Shown here piece by piece: positions 9,445-18,462 of a DNA stretch of 64,000 nucleotides. The notes beneath the pieces were generated by a model that made no database searches, was not told the DNA's origin, and saw only the letters and a program-made list of their open reading frames with translations. The DNA is from Sphingomonas rubra (GTDB lineage Bacteria > Pseudomonadota > Alphaproteobacteria > Sphingomonadales > Sphingomonadaceae): contig NZ_FOXP01000004.1 of assembly GCF_900115745.1 (NCBI RefSeq), positions 64,501 through 128,500 on the forward strand. The letters are read 5' to 3'. The stretch's first letter is position 1. Every line of letters starts with the position of its first letter. The position numbers and the translations under genes were made by a program.

Positions 9445-10494
9445 GTGTCCGGCCAGCGTAGAGCCACCTCGTTCGACATCGCCCACCTGGCGGGCGTGTC
9501 GCAGCCGACCGTGTCGCGCGCGCTGCGCGGCAGCCCGACGGTCAGCGCCGCGACGCGCGCACGGATCGAGGCGATCGCCAAGCAGCTCAACTACTCGGTC
9601 GATCGCTCGGCCTCTAACCTGCGCTCGGGATCGACCAGGACGCTGGCGCTGCTGCTGTTCCGCGACCCCTCGCCGGACGAGACGCTCATCAACCCATTCT
9701 TCCTGGCGATGCTCGGCTCGATCATGGGGGCGTGTGCCGATCGCGGCTACGACCTGTTGATCTCCTTCCAGCAGCTCGCCAGCGACTGGCACACCGATTA
9801 CGAGGATAGCCACCGCGCCGACGGACTGATCCTGCTCGGCTACGGCGATTATGCCGACTACCACCAGCGGCTGGTCGACATGGTGGCGCAGCGCACCCAC
9901 TTCGTCCGTTGGGGCCATGTCCAGCCAGATCAGCCGGGACTGACGATCGGCTGCGACAATCTGGCCGGCGCGCGGACGGCGACCGAGCATCTGATCGCGC
10001 AAGGGGCCAAGCGGATCGCCTTCATCGGCGATGCGACCGACCATTATCCGGAGATGAAGGAGCGCTGGCGCGGCTATGCCGAGGCGCTGGCGGCGGCGGG
10101 GCTCGATCGCCACGATGCGCTTCAGGTCGACGCCATCTCCACGGAGGAGGACGGGACGCGCGCGGCGCGCGAGTTGCTGGCCCGCGGCAAGGCGTTCGAC
10201 GGGCTGGTCGCGGCGAGCGACCTGATCGCGCTGGCGGCGATGCGGGTGCTGTCCGCCGCCGGCCTGCGCGTGCCCGAGCACGTCAAGGTGGTCGGGTTCG
10301 ACGACATTCCGGCCGCCGCCTTCGCCAGCCCGCCGCTGACCACGGTCGCGCAGGATGCAGCGGCGGCGGGGCGACGGCTGGTCGACGTGCTGCTCGCGCA
10401 GATCAAGGGAGAGGCGGCGCAGAGCCAGGTGCTGCCGACGCGGCTGATTGTCAGGCGATCATCGGGCGCCCCGCTGGCGACGCAGGGGATTTGA
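9445..10494 (+). CDS. LacI-family transcriptional regulator of the maltodextrin locus
   Basis: 349 residues from a GTG start at 9445, preceded by AGGAGGG 10 bases upstream. An ATG at 9403 in the same frame would add 14 residues without a good ribosome site. The N-terminal helix-turn-helix is typical (TSFDIAHLAGVSQPTVSRAL), followed by the hinge helix region and a periplasmic-binding-protein-like sensor domain with conserved segments such as GFDDIPAA. It is divergent from the receptor gene and ends 2 bases before the transporter start, so regulator and transporter are probably one operon. By analogy to Caulobacter MalI it would repress the locus until maltose or a derivative binds. Confidence 0.92.
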   Translation: MSGQRRATSFDIAHLAGVSQPTVSRALRGSPTVSAATRARIEAIAKQLNYSVDRSASNLRSGSTRTLALLLFRDPSPDETLINPFFLAMLGSIMGACADRGYDLLISFQQLASDWHTDYEDSHRADGLILLGYGDYADYHQRLVDMVAQRTHFVRWGHVQPDQPGLTIGCDNLAGARTATEHLIAQGAKRIAFIGDATDHYPEMKERWRGYAEALAAAGLDRHDALQVDAISTEEDGTRAARELLARGKAFDGLVAASDLIALAAMRVLSAAGLRVPEHVKVVGFDDIPAAAFASPPLTTVAQDAAAAGRRLVDVLLAQIKGEAAQSQVLPTRLIVRRSSGAPLATQGI

Positions 10495-10496
10495 GG

Positions 10497-11990
10497 ATGG
10501 ACAAGCCGCGCCAGGGCTTCGCCGGTCTGTGGAACATCTCGTTCGGGTTCTTCGGCATCCAGATCGGCTTCGCGCTCCAGAACGCGAACATGAGCCGCAT
10601 CTTCCAGTCGCTGGGCGAGAGCCTGGACGATCTGGCCGTGCTGTGGATCGCCGCGCCGCTGACCGGGCTGCTCGTCCAGCCGCTGATCGGCCATTATTCC
10701 GACCGGACCTGGGGTCGATGGGGCCGGCGGCGGCCTTATTTCTTCGCGGGGGCGCTGTTCGCCGCGTTGGCGCTGTTCGGCATGCCCAACGCACCCGGCC
10801 TGCTCGCCGCGGCGATGCTGTTGTGGATGCTCGACGCGTCGATCAACGTATCGATGGAGCCGTTCCGCGCCTTCGTCGGCGACATGCTGCGCAAGGACCA
10901 GCAGACGGCGGGCTACGCCTTCCAAACCGCGTTCATCGGCGCGGGCGCCGTGATCGGCTCGGCGACGCCGTTCATCCTCGACCATCTCGGCGTCGGCAAC
11001 GCCGCGCCAGGCGGCGGCATCCCCGATACGGTGCGCTGCTCCTTCTATCTCGGCGGGGCGGTGCTGTTCCTGGCGGTGCTGTGGACGGTGCTGACGACGC
11101 GCGAATATTCGCCCGCCGAACTCACCGCGTTCGAGGGGCATGAGGTCGGCGAGCACGATGTGCCGCCCGTGCCGCCCGCGTCCACGATCGGCGGGCTCGC
11201 CTGGGTCCTGGCGGGCGTCGTCATCGCGCTGGTGGTGGCGCTGCTCGGCGCGGAGAAGGAGCTGTACCTGCTCGGCGGGCTGGTCGGCTTCTACGGCGTC
11301 GCCCGGCTGGTCGCGGGCGCGCTCTATCAGCGGGGCAGCACCGACAATGTGCTGACCAACATCGTCGGCGATTTCAGCGGCATGCCACCGATCATGAAGA
11401 AGCTGGCGCTGACGCAGTTCTTCACCTGGTCCGCGCTGTTCATCATGTGGATCTACACCACGCCGGTGGTGGCGCAGTACGCCTTCGGGTCGGCCGATCC
11501 GGCGAGCGAGGCGTACAACCAGGGTGGCAACTGGGTCGGCATCCTGTTCGCCGGATACAATCTGGTCGCGGCGATCGTCGCGGCGTTCGTGCTGCAACCG
11601 GTCGCGCGGGCGATCGGCAAGGTGTGGACGCACGTCGCGGCGCTGCTGTGCGGCGCGGCCGGGTTCCTGGCGTTCATGGTGGTGCGCGACCCCTACGCGC
11701 TGCTGGTCCCGGAGATCGGCATCGGCATCGCCTGGGCCTCGATCCTGGCCATGCCCTACGCGATCCTGGCCTCCAGCCTGCCGCAGAAGAAGCTCGGCAT
11801 CTATATGGGGTTGTTCAACGTCTTCATCGTCGTGCCGCAGCTGCTCGTCGCGACCGTGATGGGCACGATCGTCCGCCACTTCTTCCCGACCGAGCCCGTC
11901 TGGACGATGGCGTTCGCGGCGGCGGTGATGGTGTTGGCGGCGCTGTCGATGCTGCGCGTGAAGGAAGAGGCGGTAGACGTGGGAGCCTGA
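10497..11990 (+). CDS. MFS sugar transporter (GPH/SLC45-like), probable maltose uptake
   Basis: 497 residues starting at the ATG at 10497, 2 bases after the LacI stop. The protein has the expected 12 hydrophobic segments and the cytoplasmic loop motif SDRTWGRWGRRRPY between helices 2 and 3, the signature of sugar:cation symporters related to sucrose transporters and Caulobacter MalY. A central soluble loop separates the halves. It would move maltose or small maltodextrins over the inner membrane after periplasmic cutting. An ORF in this frame is open from 9909, but that part lies inside the LacI gene and has no start signal. Confidence 0.92.
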   Translation: MDKPRQGFAGLWNISFGFFGIQIGFALQNANMSRIFQSLGESLDDLAVLWIAAPLTGLLVQPLIGHYSDRTWGRWGRRRPYFFAGALFAALALFGMPNAPGLLAAAMLLWMLDASINVSMEPFRAFVGDMLRKDQQTAGYAFQTAFIGAGAVIGSATPFILDHLGVGNAAPGGGIPDTVRCSFYLGGAVLFLAVLWTVLTTREYSPAELTAFEGHEVGEHDVPPVPPASTIGGLAWVLAGVVIALVVALLGAEKELYLLGGLVGFYGVARLVAGALYQRGSTDNVLTNIVGDFSGMPPIMKKLALTQFFTWSALFIMWIYTTPVVAQYAFGSADPASEAYNQGGNWVGILFAGYNLVAAIVAAFVLQPVARAIGKVWTHVAALLCGAAGFLAFMVVRDPYALLVPEIGIGIAWASILAMPYAILASSLPQKKLGIYMGLFNVFIVVPQLLVATVMGTIVRHFFPTEPVWTMAFAAAVMVLAALSMLRVKEEAVDVGA

Positions 11991-12060
11991 CTGCGAGCCG
12001 CGCGAGCTGCTCCCTCATTGCGGCAAGACGCGAAGAGAAGAAGGTTGGTTCAGAGGAGGC

Positions 12061-12175
12061 GCGGAGGCGCGGAGATGTTGCTCCTGGCCGCGCGAGCAGC
12101 CCTTCGTCACATCGGAGGATCGGGGATGCGCTCACGCGCGTAAAGGACCTTATACCTTCTTCTCCGCGCCTCCGC
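12061..12175. repeat. Inverted 15-base repeat (GCGGAGGCGCGGAGA type) between convergent genes
   Basis: GCGGAGGCGCGGAGA at 12061-12075 is matched exactly by its complement at 12161-12175, 85 bases apart. It fills the 190-base gap between the transporter stop and the histidine-kinase stop. The purine-rich strand and its nearby partial copies (GAGGAGGCGCGG just before 12061) suggest a dispersed intergenic repeat distinct from the CCCCGG family. Confidence 0.7.
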
Positions 12176-12180
12176 GGAAC

Positions 12181-13515
12181 CTACCGAGGCAGCGTGATCG
12201 TCGCCGCCAGCCCGCCCTCCGGTCGGTTGGTCAGCGTCACGTCGCCGCCCGCGTCGCGCACGATCGCCTGGGCCAGCGCGAGGCCGAGCCCGATGCCGCC
12301 GGTGTCGCGGTTGCGCGAGGTTTCCAACCGGGTGAACGGGTCGAACACGTCGGCCAGGCGATCGGGCGGGATGCCGGGGCCGCGATCGGCGACCTCGATC
12401 GCGACACAGGTCGCCGCGGGGATCAGACGGACCTGCGCCTCCTCGCCGTATTTCACCGCGTTCTCGATCAGGTTGCGGATGGCGCGACGGAGCAGGGCGG
12501 GGCGTAGCCGGATGCGCAAGCGGTCGCTCTCCTCGAAGCGGACGGGCGCGCCCAGATCACGGAAATCTTCCACCACCGCGTCGACCAGCGCGGCGAGATC
12601 GACCTCGGTCGGCGGTTCGGACGGGCGGCCGAGCCGCGCGAGCGACAGGATGTCGTCGAGCGTCCGGTTCATGTCGGCGATCGTCTCGACCATGCGCGTG
12701 CGATCGGTGTCGTCCTCCACGGACTCGACGCGGACGCGCAGCGCGGCGAGCGGCGTGCGCAGGTCATGGCCGATCGCGCCCAGCATCCGGTCCTTCTCGT
12801 CGAGCATTGCGACGACCCGGCGGCGCAGTTCGTTGAACGCGGCGATCAGCGCGGCGACGTCGTCGGGGCCGCGAGGGGCCAGCGGTTCGCCCCGATCGGC
12901 GGGGCCGAACCGCTCGGCCGCCTGGCGCAGCTCGCGCAAGGGGGCCGACTGGCGGCGGACGATCCACAAGACGGGCAGCAGGACGACCACGTAGAGGATG
13001 CCGGTCTGCGCGAGCAGCGCCCACAGCAGCCGCGCGCTCGCCTGCGGCCAGGGCGCGACGACCGACAGCCAGCCGCGCCCCGGCTGTTCGACGGCGATCA
13101 GCAGCGTGTCGATCGGCCGCGGCGGGCGGTGTTCGCCGCGGCGTAACCGGGGGGCGTCGTCGTCGCGCGCCGGCGTCAGCCCCGTCTCGATCCGGCCGAC
13201 GACGAGACCCTGTTCGGCGAGTTGTCGGCGGAGCTCGGCCACCACCTCGGGATGATGCTCGGCCGCGGCGGGGACGGGGTTGGCGGCGGTGCGACGAACC
13301 CGCCCGCGATCGGCGGCGATCGGGCGTCCGCCGCGCGCCTCGCGCTCCAGCGCGTCGGCGAGCCGCGTCGCGACGGGGCGCGTCGCCTGGGCGAGACGGA
13401 ACTCGGCCCGGTCGCGCAGGATCAGCGCGAAGTTGATCGCCTGCGCGGCGAACAGGGCGAGGGCGATCAGCAGCGCCATCTGCCCCGCCAGGCTGCGCGG
13501 CCAAACGCGCCTCAC
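12181..13515 (-). CDS. Sensor histidine kinase, EnvZ type
   Basis: 444 residues from a GTG at 13515 whose GTGA overlaps the stop of the upstream response regulator, the usual arrangement for such a pair. The layout is an N-terminal membrane helix (about residues 10-30), a periplasmic sensor region of roughly 120 residues rich in Arg and Pro, a second helix (ILYVVVLLPVLWIV), a HAMP segment, the dimerisation/phosphoacceptor box AIGHDLRTPL with H250, and an ATPase domain with NLIENAVKYG, DRGPGIP and GIGLGLAL. It phosphorylates the OmpR-type regulator encoded just upstream. The signal sensed is unknown. Confidence 0.93.
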   Translation of the reverse strand: MRRVWPRSLAGQMALLIALALFAAQAINFALILRDRAEFRLAQATRPVATRLADALEREARGGRPIAADRGRVRRTAANPVPAAAEHHPEVVAELRRQLAEQGLVVGRIETGLTPARDDDAPRLRRGEHRPPRPIDTLLIAVEQPGRGWLSVVAPWPQASARLLWALLAQTGILYVVVLLPVLWIVRRQSAPLRELRQAAERFGPADRGEPLAPRGPDDVAALIAAFNELRRRVVAMLDEKDRMLGAIGHDLRTPLAALRVRVESVEDDTDRTRMVETIADMNRTLDDILSLARLGRPSEPPTEVDLAALVDAVVEDFRDLGAPVRFEESDRLRIRLRPALLRRAIRNLIENAVKYGEEAQVRLIPAATCVAIEVADRGPGIPPDRLADVFDPFTRLETSRNRDTGGIGLGLALAQAIVRDAGGDVTLTNRPEGGLAATITLPR

Positions 13516-14249
13516 AGGCGGGTGACTTCGGCGGCGAGCGTGTAGCCGCCGCCCCACACCGTCTTGATGATCTCCGGATTCTTGGGATCGGGCTCGATCT
13601 TGCGGCGCAGTCGGCTAACCTGGTTGTCGACCGCGCGGTCGAAGGCGGCGGCCTCGCGCCCCTGCGTCAGGTCGAGCAGCTGGTCGCGGGTCAGCACCTG
13701 GCGCGGGCGGGTGACGAGGGCGAGCAGCAGGTTGAACTCGCCCGTCGACAGCGCCACCGATACGCCCTCGCGGTCGACCAGCGCGCGCTCGCCCGATTTC
13801 AGCACCCAGCCGGCAAAGGCGTAGGAGCCGCTCTCCGGCGCGTGCTGGCGCGTGCCGCTCCCTTGCGTCCGGCGCAGGATCACCTTGGCACGCGTGGCGA
13901 GCTCGCGCGGCGAGAAGGGTTTCACCACGTAATCGTCGGCGCCCATCTCCAGCCCGACGATACGGTCGGTCTCCTCCGCCTTGGCGGTCAGCAGGATGAC
14001 GGGGATCGCGCTGGTCGCGGCGATGTGGCGGCACAGCGACAGCCCGTCCTCGCCCGGCATCATGATGTCGACGACCGCGAGGTCGATCGCGTAGGCGGCG
14101 AGCCGCGCGCGCGCGCCCTCCGCGTCGCCCGCCTGGGTGACGCGGAACCCCTGTTTGGTCAGGTATTGCGCGAGCGGCTCGCGGATCGAGCGCTCGTCGT
14201 CGACGAGCAGCAGGTGCGGTACGTCTCCCATCGCGGGCGTTTCTACCAT
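13512..14249 (-). CDS. OmpR-family response regulator
   Basis: 245 residues from the ATG at 14249; an ATG at 14231 would give a more usual N-terminus beginning just ahead of the acidic pocket LLLVDDE, and neither has a clear ribosome site. The receiver domain carries phosphoacceptor Asp61 in VVDIMMPGEDG, the Thr of VILLTAKAEE and Lys of YVVKPFSPREL. The C-terminal winged helix ends in VDNQVSRLRRKIE and IKTVWGGGYTL, which is the OmpR/PhoB type. It overlaps the kinase gene by 4 bases. The gene upstream encodes a secreted EF-hand protein on the same strand, a plausible target. Confidence 0.94.
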   Translation of the reverse strand: MVETPAMGDVPHLLLVDDERSIREPLAQYLTKQGFRVTQAGDAEGARARLAAYAIDLAVVDIMMPGEDGLSLCRHIAATSAIPVILLTAKAEETDRIVGLEMGADDYVVKPFSPRELATRAKVILRRTQGSGTRQHAPESGSYAFAGWVLKSGERALVDREGVSVALSTGEFNLLLALVTRPRQVLTRDQLLDLTQGREAAAFDRAVDNQVSRLRRKIEPDPKNPEIIKTVWGGGYTLAAEVTRL

Positions 14250-14278
14250 GTGCGGCTCTCGGGGGAAGCATCCCCATC

Positions 14279-14362
14279 GTCATGCCGGGCTGGTCCCGGC
14301 ACCCAGGATGACGGGCGTTCTGCTGCTTGGCCCTGGACCCCGGAACGAGCCCCGGGGTGACG
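14279..14362. repeat. CCCCGG-type intergenic palindrome pair
   Basis: An outer unit starting CGTCATGCCGGGCTGGTCCC and an inverted partner (GGACCCCGGAACGAGCCCCG, ending in GGTGACGG) face each other between the EF-hand stop and the response-regulator start. Same family as at 1911-2073. Confidence 0.8.
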
Positions 14363-14374
14363 GAGGGGAGCGGT

Positions 14375-14953
14375 TTAGTTCGCCGGGCGCGGGGAGGGCG
14401 GGGGAGCATCGCCCGGACGCGGCGGTGGGCCGCGGCGGCCACGATCGGCGGCGCGCTCGGCCTGGTCGATGCGGCCGTCACGGTTGGTGTCGACCCGGTC
14501 GAACCGCTCCAGCGCGCGGGCGCGGTGCTCGGCAGCGGTTTCCGCCTTCGGCTCGGGCGGACGTGGCCCGTCGGGGCCGCGCATGCCGGGGCCGCGCGGA
14601 CCCTTGTGGCCGCGATGGCCGGCACGGCGCTCGTCGCCGGTCAGCTTGCCGTCGTCATTGGCGCCGAGCCGCTCAAATCGCTTCTCGGCGCGGTCCTTGA
14701 ACTGCTCCTCTGTGACGACGCGATCGCGACGCTCGGCACGCATCCGCTGCCGCTCGGCGCGGCGCTCCTCCGGCGTGACGGTGCCGTCGCGGTTGGCGTC
14801 CATCGCGGCGAAGCGGCGATCCGCCTCGGCGGTCTCCTCCGCGCGGGTGACGATGCCGTCGCCGTTCGCGTCGGGGCCGGGGCGCGGCCCTTGCGCGAGA
14901 GCGGGGCCGGCCATCAGCGCGGCGAGCGGCAACAGGAACAGGCTTTTCTTCAT
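14375..14953 (-). CDS. Secreted EF-hand domain protein
   Basis: 192 residues with a signal peptide (cleavage after ALAQ, near residue 21). Four 12-residue calcium-loop motifs can be read: DANGDGIVTRAE, DANRDGTVTPEE, GANDDGKLTGDE (first position Gly instead of Asp, so probably weak) and DTNRDGRIDQAE. Between loops it is rich in Arg and Glu, and the tail is Pro-rich. It probably binds calcium or another divalent ion in the periplasm. It lies upstream of the two-component genes on the same strand, separated by a repeat, so it could be a target or partner of that system. No enzyme signature is visible. Confidence 0.88.
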   Translation of the reverse strand: MKKSLFLLPLAALMAGPALAQGPRPGPDANGDGIVTRAEETAEADRRFAAMDANRDGTVTPEERRAERQRMRAERRDRVVTEEQFKDRAEKRFERLGANDDGKLTGDERRAGHRGHKGPRGPGMRGPDGPRPPEPKAETAAEHRARALERFDRVDTNRDGRIDQAERAADRGRRGPPPRPGDAPPPSPRPAN

Positions 14954-15062
14954 GCGGGCGATCCTCCATCGGGCGGGTCGTTCCCGCCATGGGGGTGCTT
15001 ATGCCCCCCGCTTGTCGCACGCTGATGGCATCTCGTCGCCCAAGTGTCGCAACCTGTATCCG

Positions 15063-15833
15063 TCAGGCGAAGATCGCGACGCTCTGCATCTGCTCGGCGA
15101 CCGCCGCGCCGTCCGCGTTCCAGATCGCCATCCGCTGGCTCGACGCGCCGTCCCGCGCATGGTCGGCGGCGGCGTGGAGCAGCCACCAGCCGTCGCTCGT
15201 CTCGGGTGGGCGCAGCAGATTGACCAGCCACGTCATCGACGACAGCGGCACGTGACCGCCGACCAGCTTGATCGCGGCGGGCGGCAGGCAGTCGGCGACG
15301 GCGATGAACGCCACCGCCGGGTCGATCCCGTCGCGCTCGCGCAGCCGCACCCAGCGCAACCACTCCGCCGCGCCCAGCCCGTCGCGCTGGTCGACCAGCT
15401 CGAAATTCTGCGTGAACGGCACCGCGGCCATGCCGTGATAGGTCTGCGTGTCGGCGCCAGGCCGCGGAAAGGGCGGGGCGCTGCCTCCGTCCAGCGACAG
15501 CCTGGACGCGATCGGTGCCATGAACACGAAGGTCGCACGCAGGCCCAGCCCCGCCTCCCCGGTCACGTCGGCCTGGATAAAGGCGGCGTTGCGGCCGCGC
15601 CGCAGCCGGGTCGCGCGGATCGTCACCGCGCCCGACAGCGGCCCGATGAACGACACCTGCGCCGAACGCAGCGGCGGCAGGTCCGGCTCGACCCGCATCG
15701 CCGCGTGGAGCGCGAGCGCGGCGGACAGCCCGCCATAAGCGGTGCGCCCCTGCTGCCACGTCGCCGGCACCGTGCCGCGCCAGCCGTCGCCCTCGGCGCG
15801 CAGCCCACCCACGATCTCGGCGAGCGAGGTCAC
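15063..15833 (-). CDS. Acyl-CoA thioesterase-like protein (double hot-dog type)
   Basis: 256 residues from a GTG at 15833; GTGA overlaps the stop of the upstream acyl-CoA ligase, so the two are translationally coupled. The sequence has two related halves typical of the thioesterase-like superfamily (TesB-related): an N-terminal half with TAYGGLSAALALHA and a C-terminal half ending in RMAIWNADGAAVAEQMQSVAIFA. It probably hydrolyses or holds acyl-CoA thioesters made by the ligase. The substrate is unknown. The open frame extends upstream into the ligase gene, but the coupled GTG is the more likely start. Confidence 0.82.
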   Translation of the reverse strand: MTSLAEIVGGLRAEGDGWRGTVPATWQQGRTAYGGLSAALALHAAMRVEPDLPPLRSAQVSFIGPLSGAVTIRATRLRRGRNAAFIQADVTGEAGLGLRATFVFMAPIASRLSLDGGSAPPFPRPGADTQTYHGMAAVPFTQNFELVDQRDGLGAAEWLRWVRLRERDGIDPAVAFIAVADCLPPAAIKLVGGHVPLSSMTWLVNLLRPPETSDGWWLLHAAADHARDGASSQRMAIWNADGAAVAEQMQSVAIFA

Positions 15834-17356
15834 GCCACCGTTCCCAGCAGGCGTTCGCGCAGTTCGCGCTTCAGCACCTTGCCGATCGCGCTCCGCGGCA
15901 GTTCGTCCGCCCGGTGGAGCGCCGACAGCCGCTGTGTCCGGCCGAGCCGCTCGTTCGCCCATTGGCGGATCGTCTCTGCCTCGTCGGTCGCGCCGCCTTT
16001 CGCGACGTACACCCCGACCGGCGTCTCGCCCCAGTCGGCGGAGGGGACGCCGATCACCGTGCAGTCCGCCACTGCCGGGTGCTGCGCCAGCACCGCCTCC
16101 AGGTCGGACGGGTAGATGTTGAAGCCCCCTGAGATGATGAGATCCTTCTTCCTGTCCATTAGGATCAGGAAGCCGTCCGCGTCGAACCGGCCGACGTCGC
16201 CGTGACGGATGAAGCGGCGACCCTCGGCATCGTGCCACTCCGCTTCGCGCGTGGCGCCGTCGCGACCGTGATAGCCGTTCATCATCGCCGGGCTGCGGCC
16301 GACCACCTCTCCCATTTCACCCGCCGCGACCTCGTTCCCGTCATCGTCGATCAGCCGCACCTCGTGGCCGGGCAGCGGCTGGCCGACGGTGTGGAGCTTG
16401 TCGGGATGGGCCGTGCAGTTCAGCGCGCAGCTCGCACCCCCCTCGGTCATGCCGTAATATTCCACCAGGAACCCCGGCCAGCGGGCGAGCACGTCCGCCT
16501 TCAGATCGGCGTGGAAGGGCGCGCTGGTCGATGTCTTGAAGCGGAAGCTCGACAAGTCGTGGTCGTCGAAGCCGGGATAGGCCATCAGCCGCTGATACTG
16601 CACCGGCACCAGCATGGTGTGCGTGGCCCGGTGCCGCTCGGCGAGCGCGAGATAGCCGCCCACGTCGAACTTGCCCATCAGCACCGCCGTGCCGCCCCAG
16701 CCGAGCGTCGGCAGGAAGCTGACCAGGGTGGTGTTGGAATAAAGCGGCGTGGCGATCATCGTCACCGCCTCGTCGAACCCCGCGGCGCTGTTCCGCGACA
16801 GATGCTGCCAGCGCATGGCGTGGCTCTGTACGATGCCCTTCGGCTTGCCGGTGGTGCCCGACGAGTAGATGATGTTGAACGCGTCCTCGGGCGCGATCGA
16901 CACGGGCGTCGGGCGGGCGTCCTCGGGCGCCAGCCAAGCGTCGAACGAGGCGCCGAACACCACCCTCGTCGGCAGCGTCTCGCCCGACAGCGCGGCGGCG
17001 TTGACCGCGTCGGCGAAGACGATCCTCGCGCCGCTGTCCGCGATCATCCCCGCGATCGCCGCGGGCGTCGCGGAGGGCGAGATCGGCGTCGCCGCCGCGC
17101 CCGCGTACAGGATGCCCATGAACACCGCGGCGTAGTCGGTGGAGGGCGCCGCGACGATCGCCACCGCCTCGCCGGCGCGCACGCCCTCCCGCTGCAGCGA
17201 CGCCGCGATTCGCGCCGCCAGCCGGTCGAGCGCGGCGTAGCTCAGCGTGCCCCGCTCGTCGGCCAGCGCCACCTTGTCGGGCCGCTCGCGCGCGTGCGCG
17301 GCGAGGAGGTCGGGCAGCGTGGCGAAGTCGCCCGCGAGAAGGTCGGCGGCGGTCAT
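15830..17356 (-). CDS. Acyl-CoA ligase (class I adenylate-forming enzyme)
   Basis: 508 residues from the ATG at 17356. It has the AMP-binding signature YSSGTTGKPKGI, the YGMTEGG motif, GDVGRFDADGFL and a C-terminal domain with the catalytic lysine in IGKVLKRELRE, so it is complete and probably active. The family activates fatty or aromatic acids to CoA thioesters with ATP. It is followed by a coupled thioesterase-like gene and is divergent from an SDR gene 59 bases away. Substrate cannot be read from the sequence. An upstream in-frame extension to 17503 has no start signal and overlaps the SDR gene. Confidence 0.92.
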   Translation of the reverse strand: MTAADLLAGDFATLPDLLAAHARERPDKVALADERGTLSYAALDRLAARIAASLQREGVRAGEAVAIVAAPSTDYAAVFMGILYAGAAATPISPSATPAAIAGMIADSGARIVFADAVNAAALSGETLPTRVVFGASFDAWLAPEDARPTPVSIAPEDAFNIIYSSGTTGKPKGIVQSHAMRWQHLSRNSAAGFDEAVTMIATPLYSNTTLVSFLPTLGWGGTAVLMGKFDVGGYLALAERHRATHTMLVPVQYQRLMAYPGFDDHDLSSFRFKTSTSAPFHADLKADVLARWPGFLVEYYGMTEGGASCALNCTAHPDKLHTVGQPLPGHEVRLIDDDGNEVAAGEMGEVVGRSPAMMNGYHGRDGATREAEWHDAEGRRFIRHGDVGRFDADGFLILMDRKKDLIISGGFNIYPSDLEAVLAQHPAVADCTVIGVPSADWGETPVGVYVAKGGATDEAETIRQWANERLGRTQRLSALHRADELPRSAIGKVLKRELRERLLGTVA

Positions 17357-17415
17357 GCCGCCACGGCTAGGCGATCGGGCGCCGCGATGCCATACCCGTT
17401 GTTCGAGGAGGGCGT

Positions 17416-18207
17416 ATGACGGACGAGATGAACGGCGCCGTGGCGGTGGTGACGGGCGGCGGCACCGGGATCGGGGCGGCCGTCGTCCGCCGGTTGGCGG
17501 CACGCGGGGTGCGCTGCGTCGTCAACTACGCGCACAGCCGGGACGAGGCGGAGGCGCTGGCGGCCGAGGTGGACGGCATCGCGGTGCGCGCCGACATCGC
17601 CGAGGATACTGAGTGCCGCACGCTCGCCGCCGCGGCGATGGCGGCGTTCGGGCGCGTCGATCTCCTCGTCAACAACGCCGGCCGAACCAAATTCGCCGCG
17701 CATGAGGATCTGGAGGCGCTCTCCGCCGACGACTTCGTCGACCTGTACCGGCTCAACGCCATTGCTCCCTTTCAGATGATCCGCGCCTGCGCGCCCGCGA
17801 TGCGCGCCAACGGCATCGGCGCGGTCGTCAACGTCGCTTCGGTCGCCGGCGTGTTCGGCAACGGGTCGTCGGTCGCCTACGCCGCGTCGAAGGGCGCGCT
17901 CGTCACCATGACCAAGAGCCTCGCCCGCGTCCTCGCCCCCGCGATCCGGGTGAACGCGGTCGCGCCCGGCTATGTCGGCACCGGCTGGTTCGAGAAGCGA
18001 TTGGGAGAGGAGGGCTTCGCCGCGCTCAACGCCAAGATGGCGGCGGCGACGCCGATGCGGATGGCCGCCGTCGCGGAAGATATCGCCGGCCCGATCGTCT
18101 CGCTGCTCGATCCCGCGACGCGCGCGGTGACGGGCGAGGTGATGCTGGTCGACGCGGGCGCGCACCTCGACGTCGGCTTGTCGCGGCGACCGGGACGCGA
18201 TCTGTAA
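17416..18207 (+). CDS. Short-chain dehydrogenase/reductase (FabG-like)
   Basis: 263 residues. The ribosome site GAGGAG stands just before the ATG. The NAD(P)-binding motif is TGGGTGIG, followed by NNAG, the catalytic Ser in NVASVAG and YAASK. The ending [13 protein letters not shown] is typical of classical SDRs. It oxidises or reduces a hydroxy/keto group, perhaps on the acyl-CoA substrates of the divergent ligase. The two genes share a 59-base promoter region. Confidence 0.9.
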   Translation: MTDEMNGAVAVVTGGGTGIGAAVVRRLAARGVRCVVNYAHSRDEAEALAAEVDGIAVRADIAEDTECRTLAAAAMAAFGRVDLLVNNAGRTKFAAHEDLEALSADDFVDLYRLNAIAPFQMIRACAPAMRANGIGAVVNVASVAGVFGNGSSVAYAASKGALVTMTKSLARVLAPAIRVNAVAPGYVGTGWFEKRLGEEGFAALNAKMAAATPMRMAAVAEDIAGPIVSLLDPATRAVTGEVMLVDAGAHLDVGLSRRPGRDL

Positions 18208-18240
18208 GTCATACCGACGTCCGACCTTCCAGCTTCCGCG

Positions 18241-18327
18241 GCGAAGGCCGGGGCCCAGGTGGCAAGGTCGGCGTGACGACGCGCCACGAAGGCCATGAGC
18301 GTCCCCCGCCTGGGCCCCGGCCTTCGC
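18241..18327. repeat. Inverted repeat with 19-base perfect arms
   Basis: GCGAAGGCCGGGGCCCAGG (18241-18259) is matched exactly in inverse at 18309-18327, in the 255-base gap before the transporter gene. The core CGGGGCCCAGG recurs at 24386-24487 and, in variant form, at 23191-23260, so this is a second flavour of the window's intergenic palindromes. I see no gene in the gap. Confidence 0.85.
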
Positions 18328-18462
18328 CGGGGTGCAGGATCGGCGGCGAATGCGAGATGGATCGTGAAGATCCAATCCTGCCGCGTCGCTCGGTTCGTCG
18401 CCGCTTGGCGGCGCTTCGCCGCAAACCGTACCGCAGCTTCGAAAAGTGCGTCACGGTACGGC

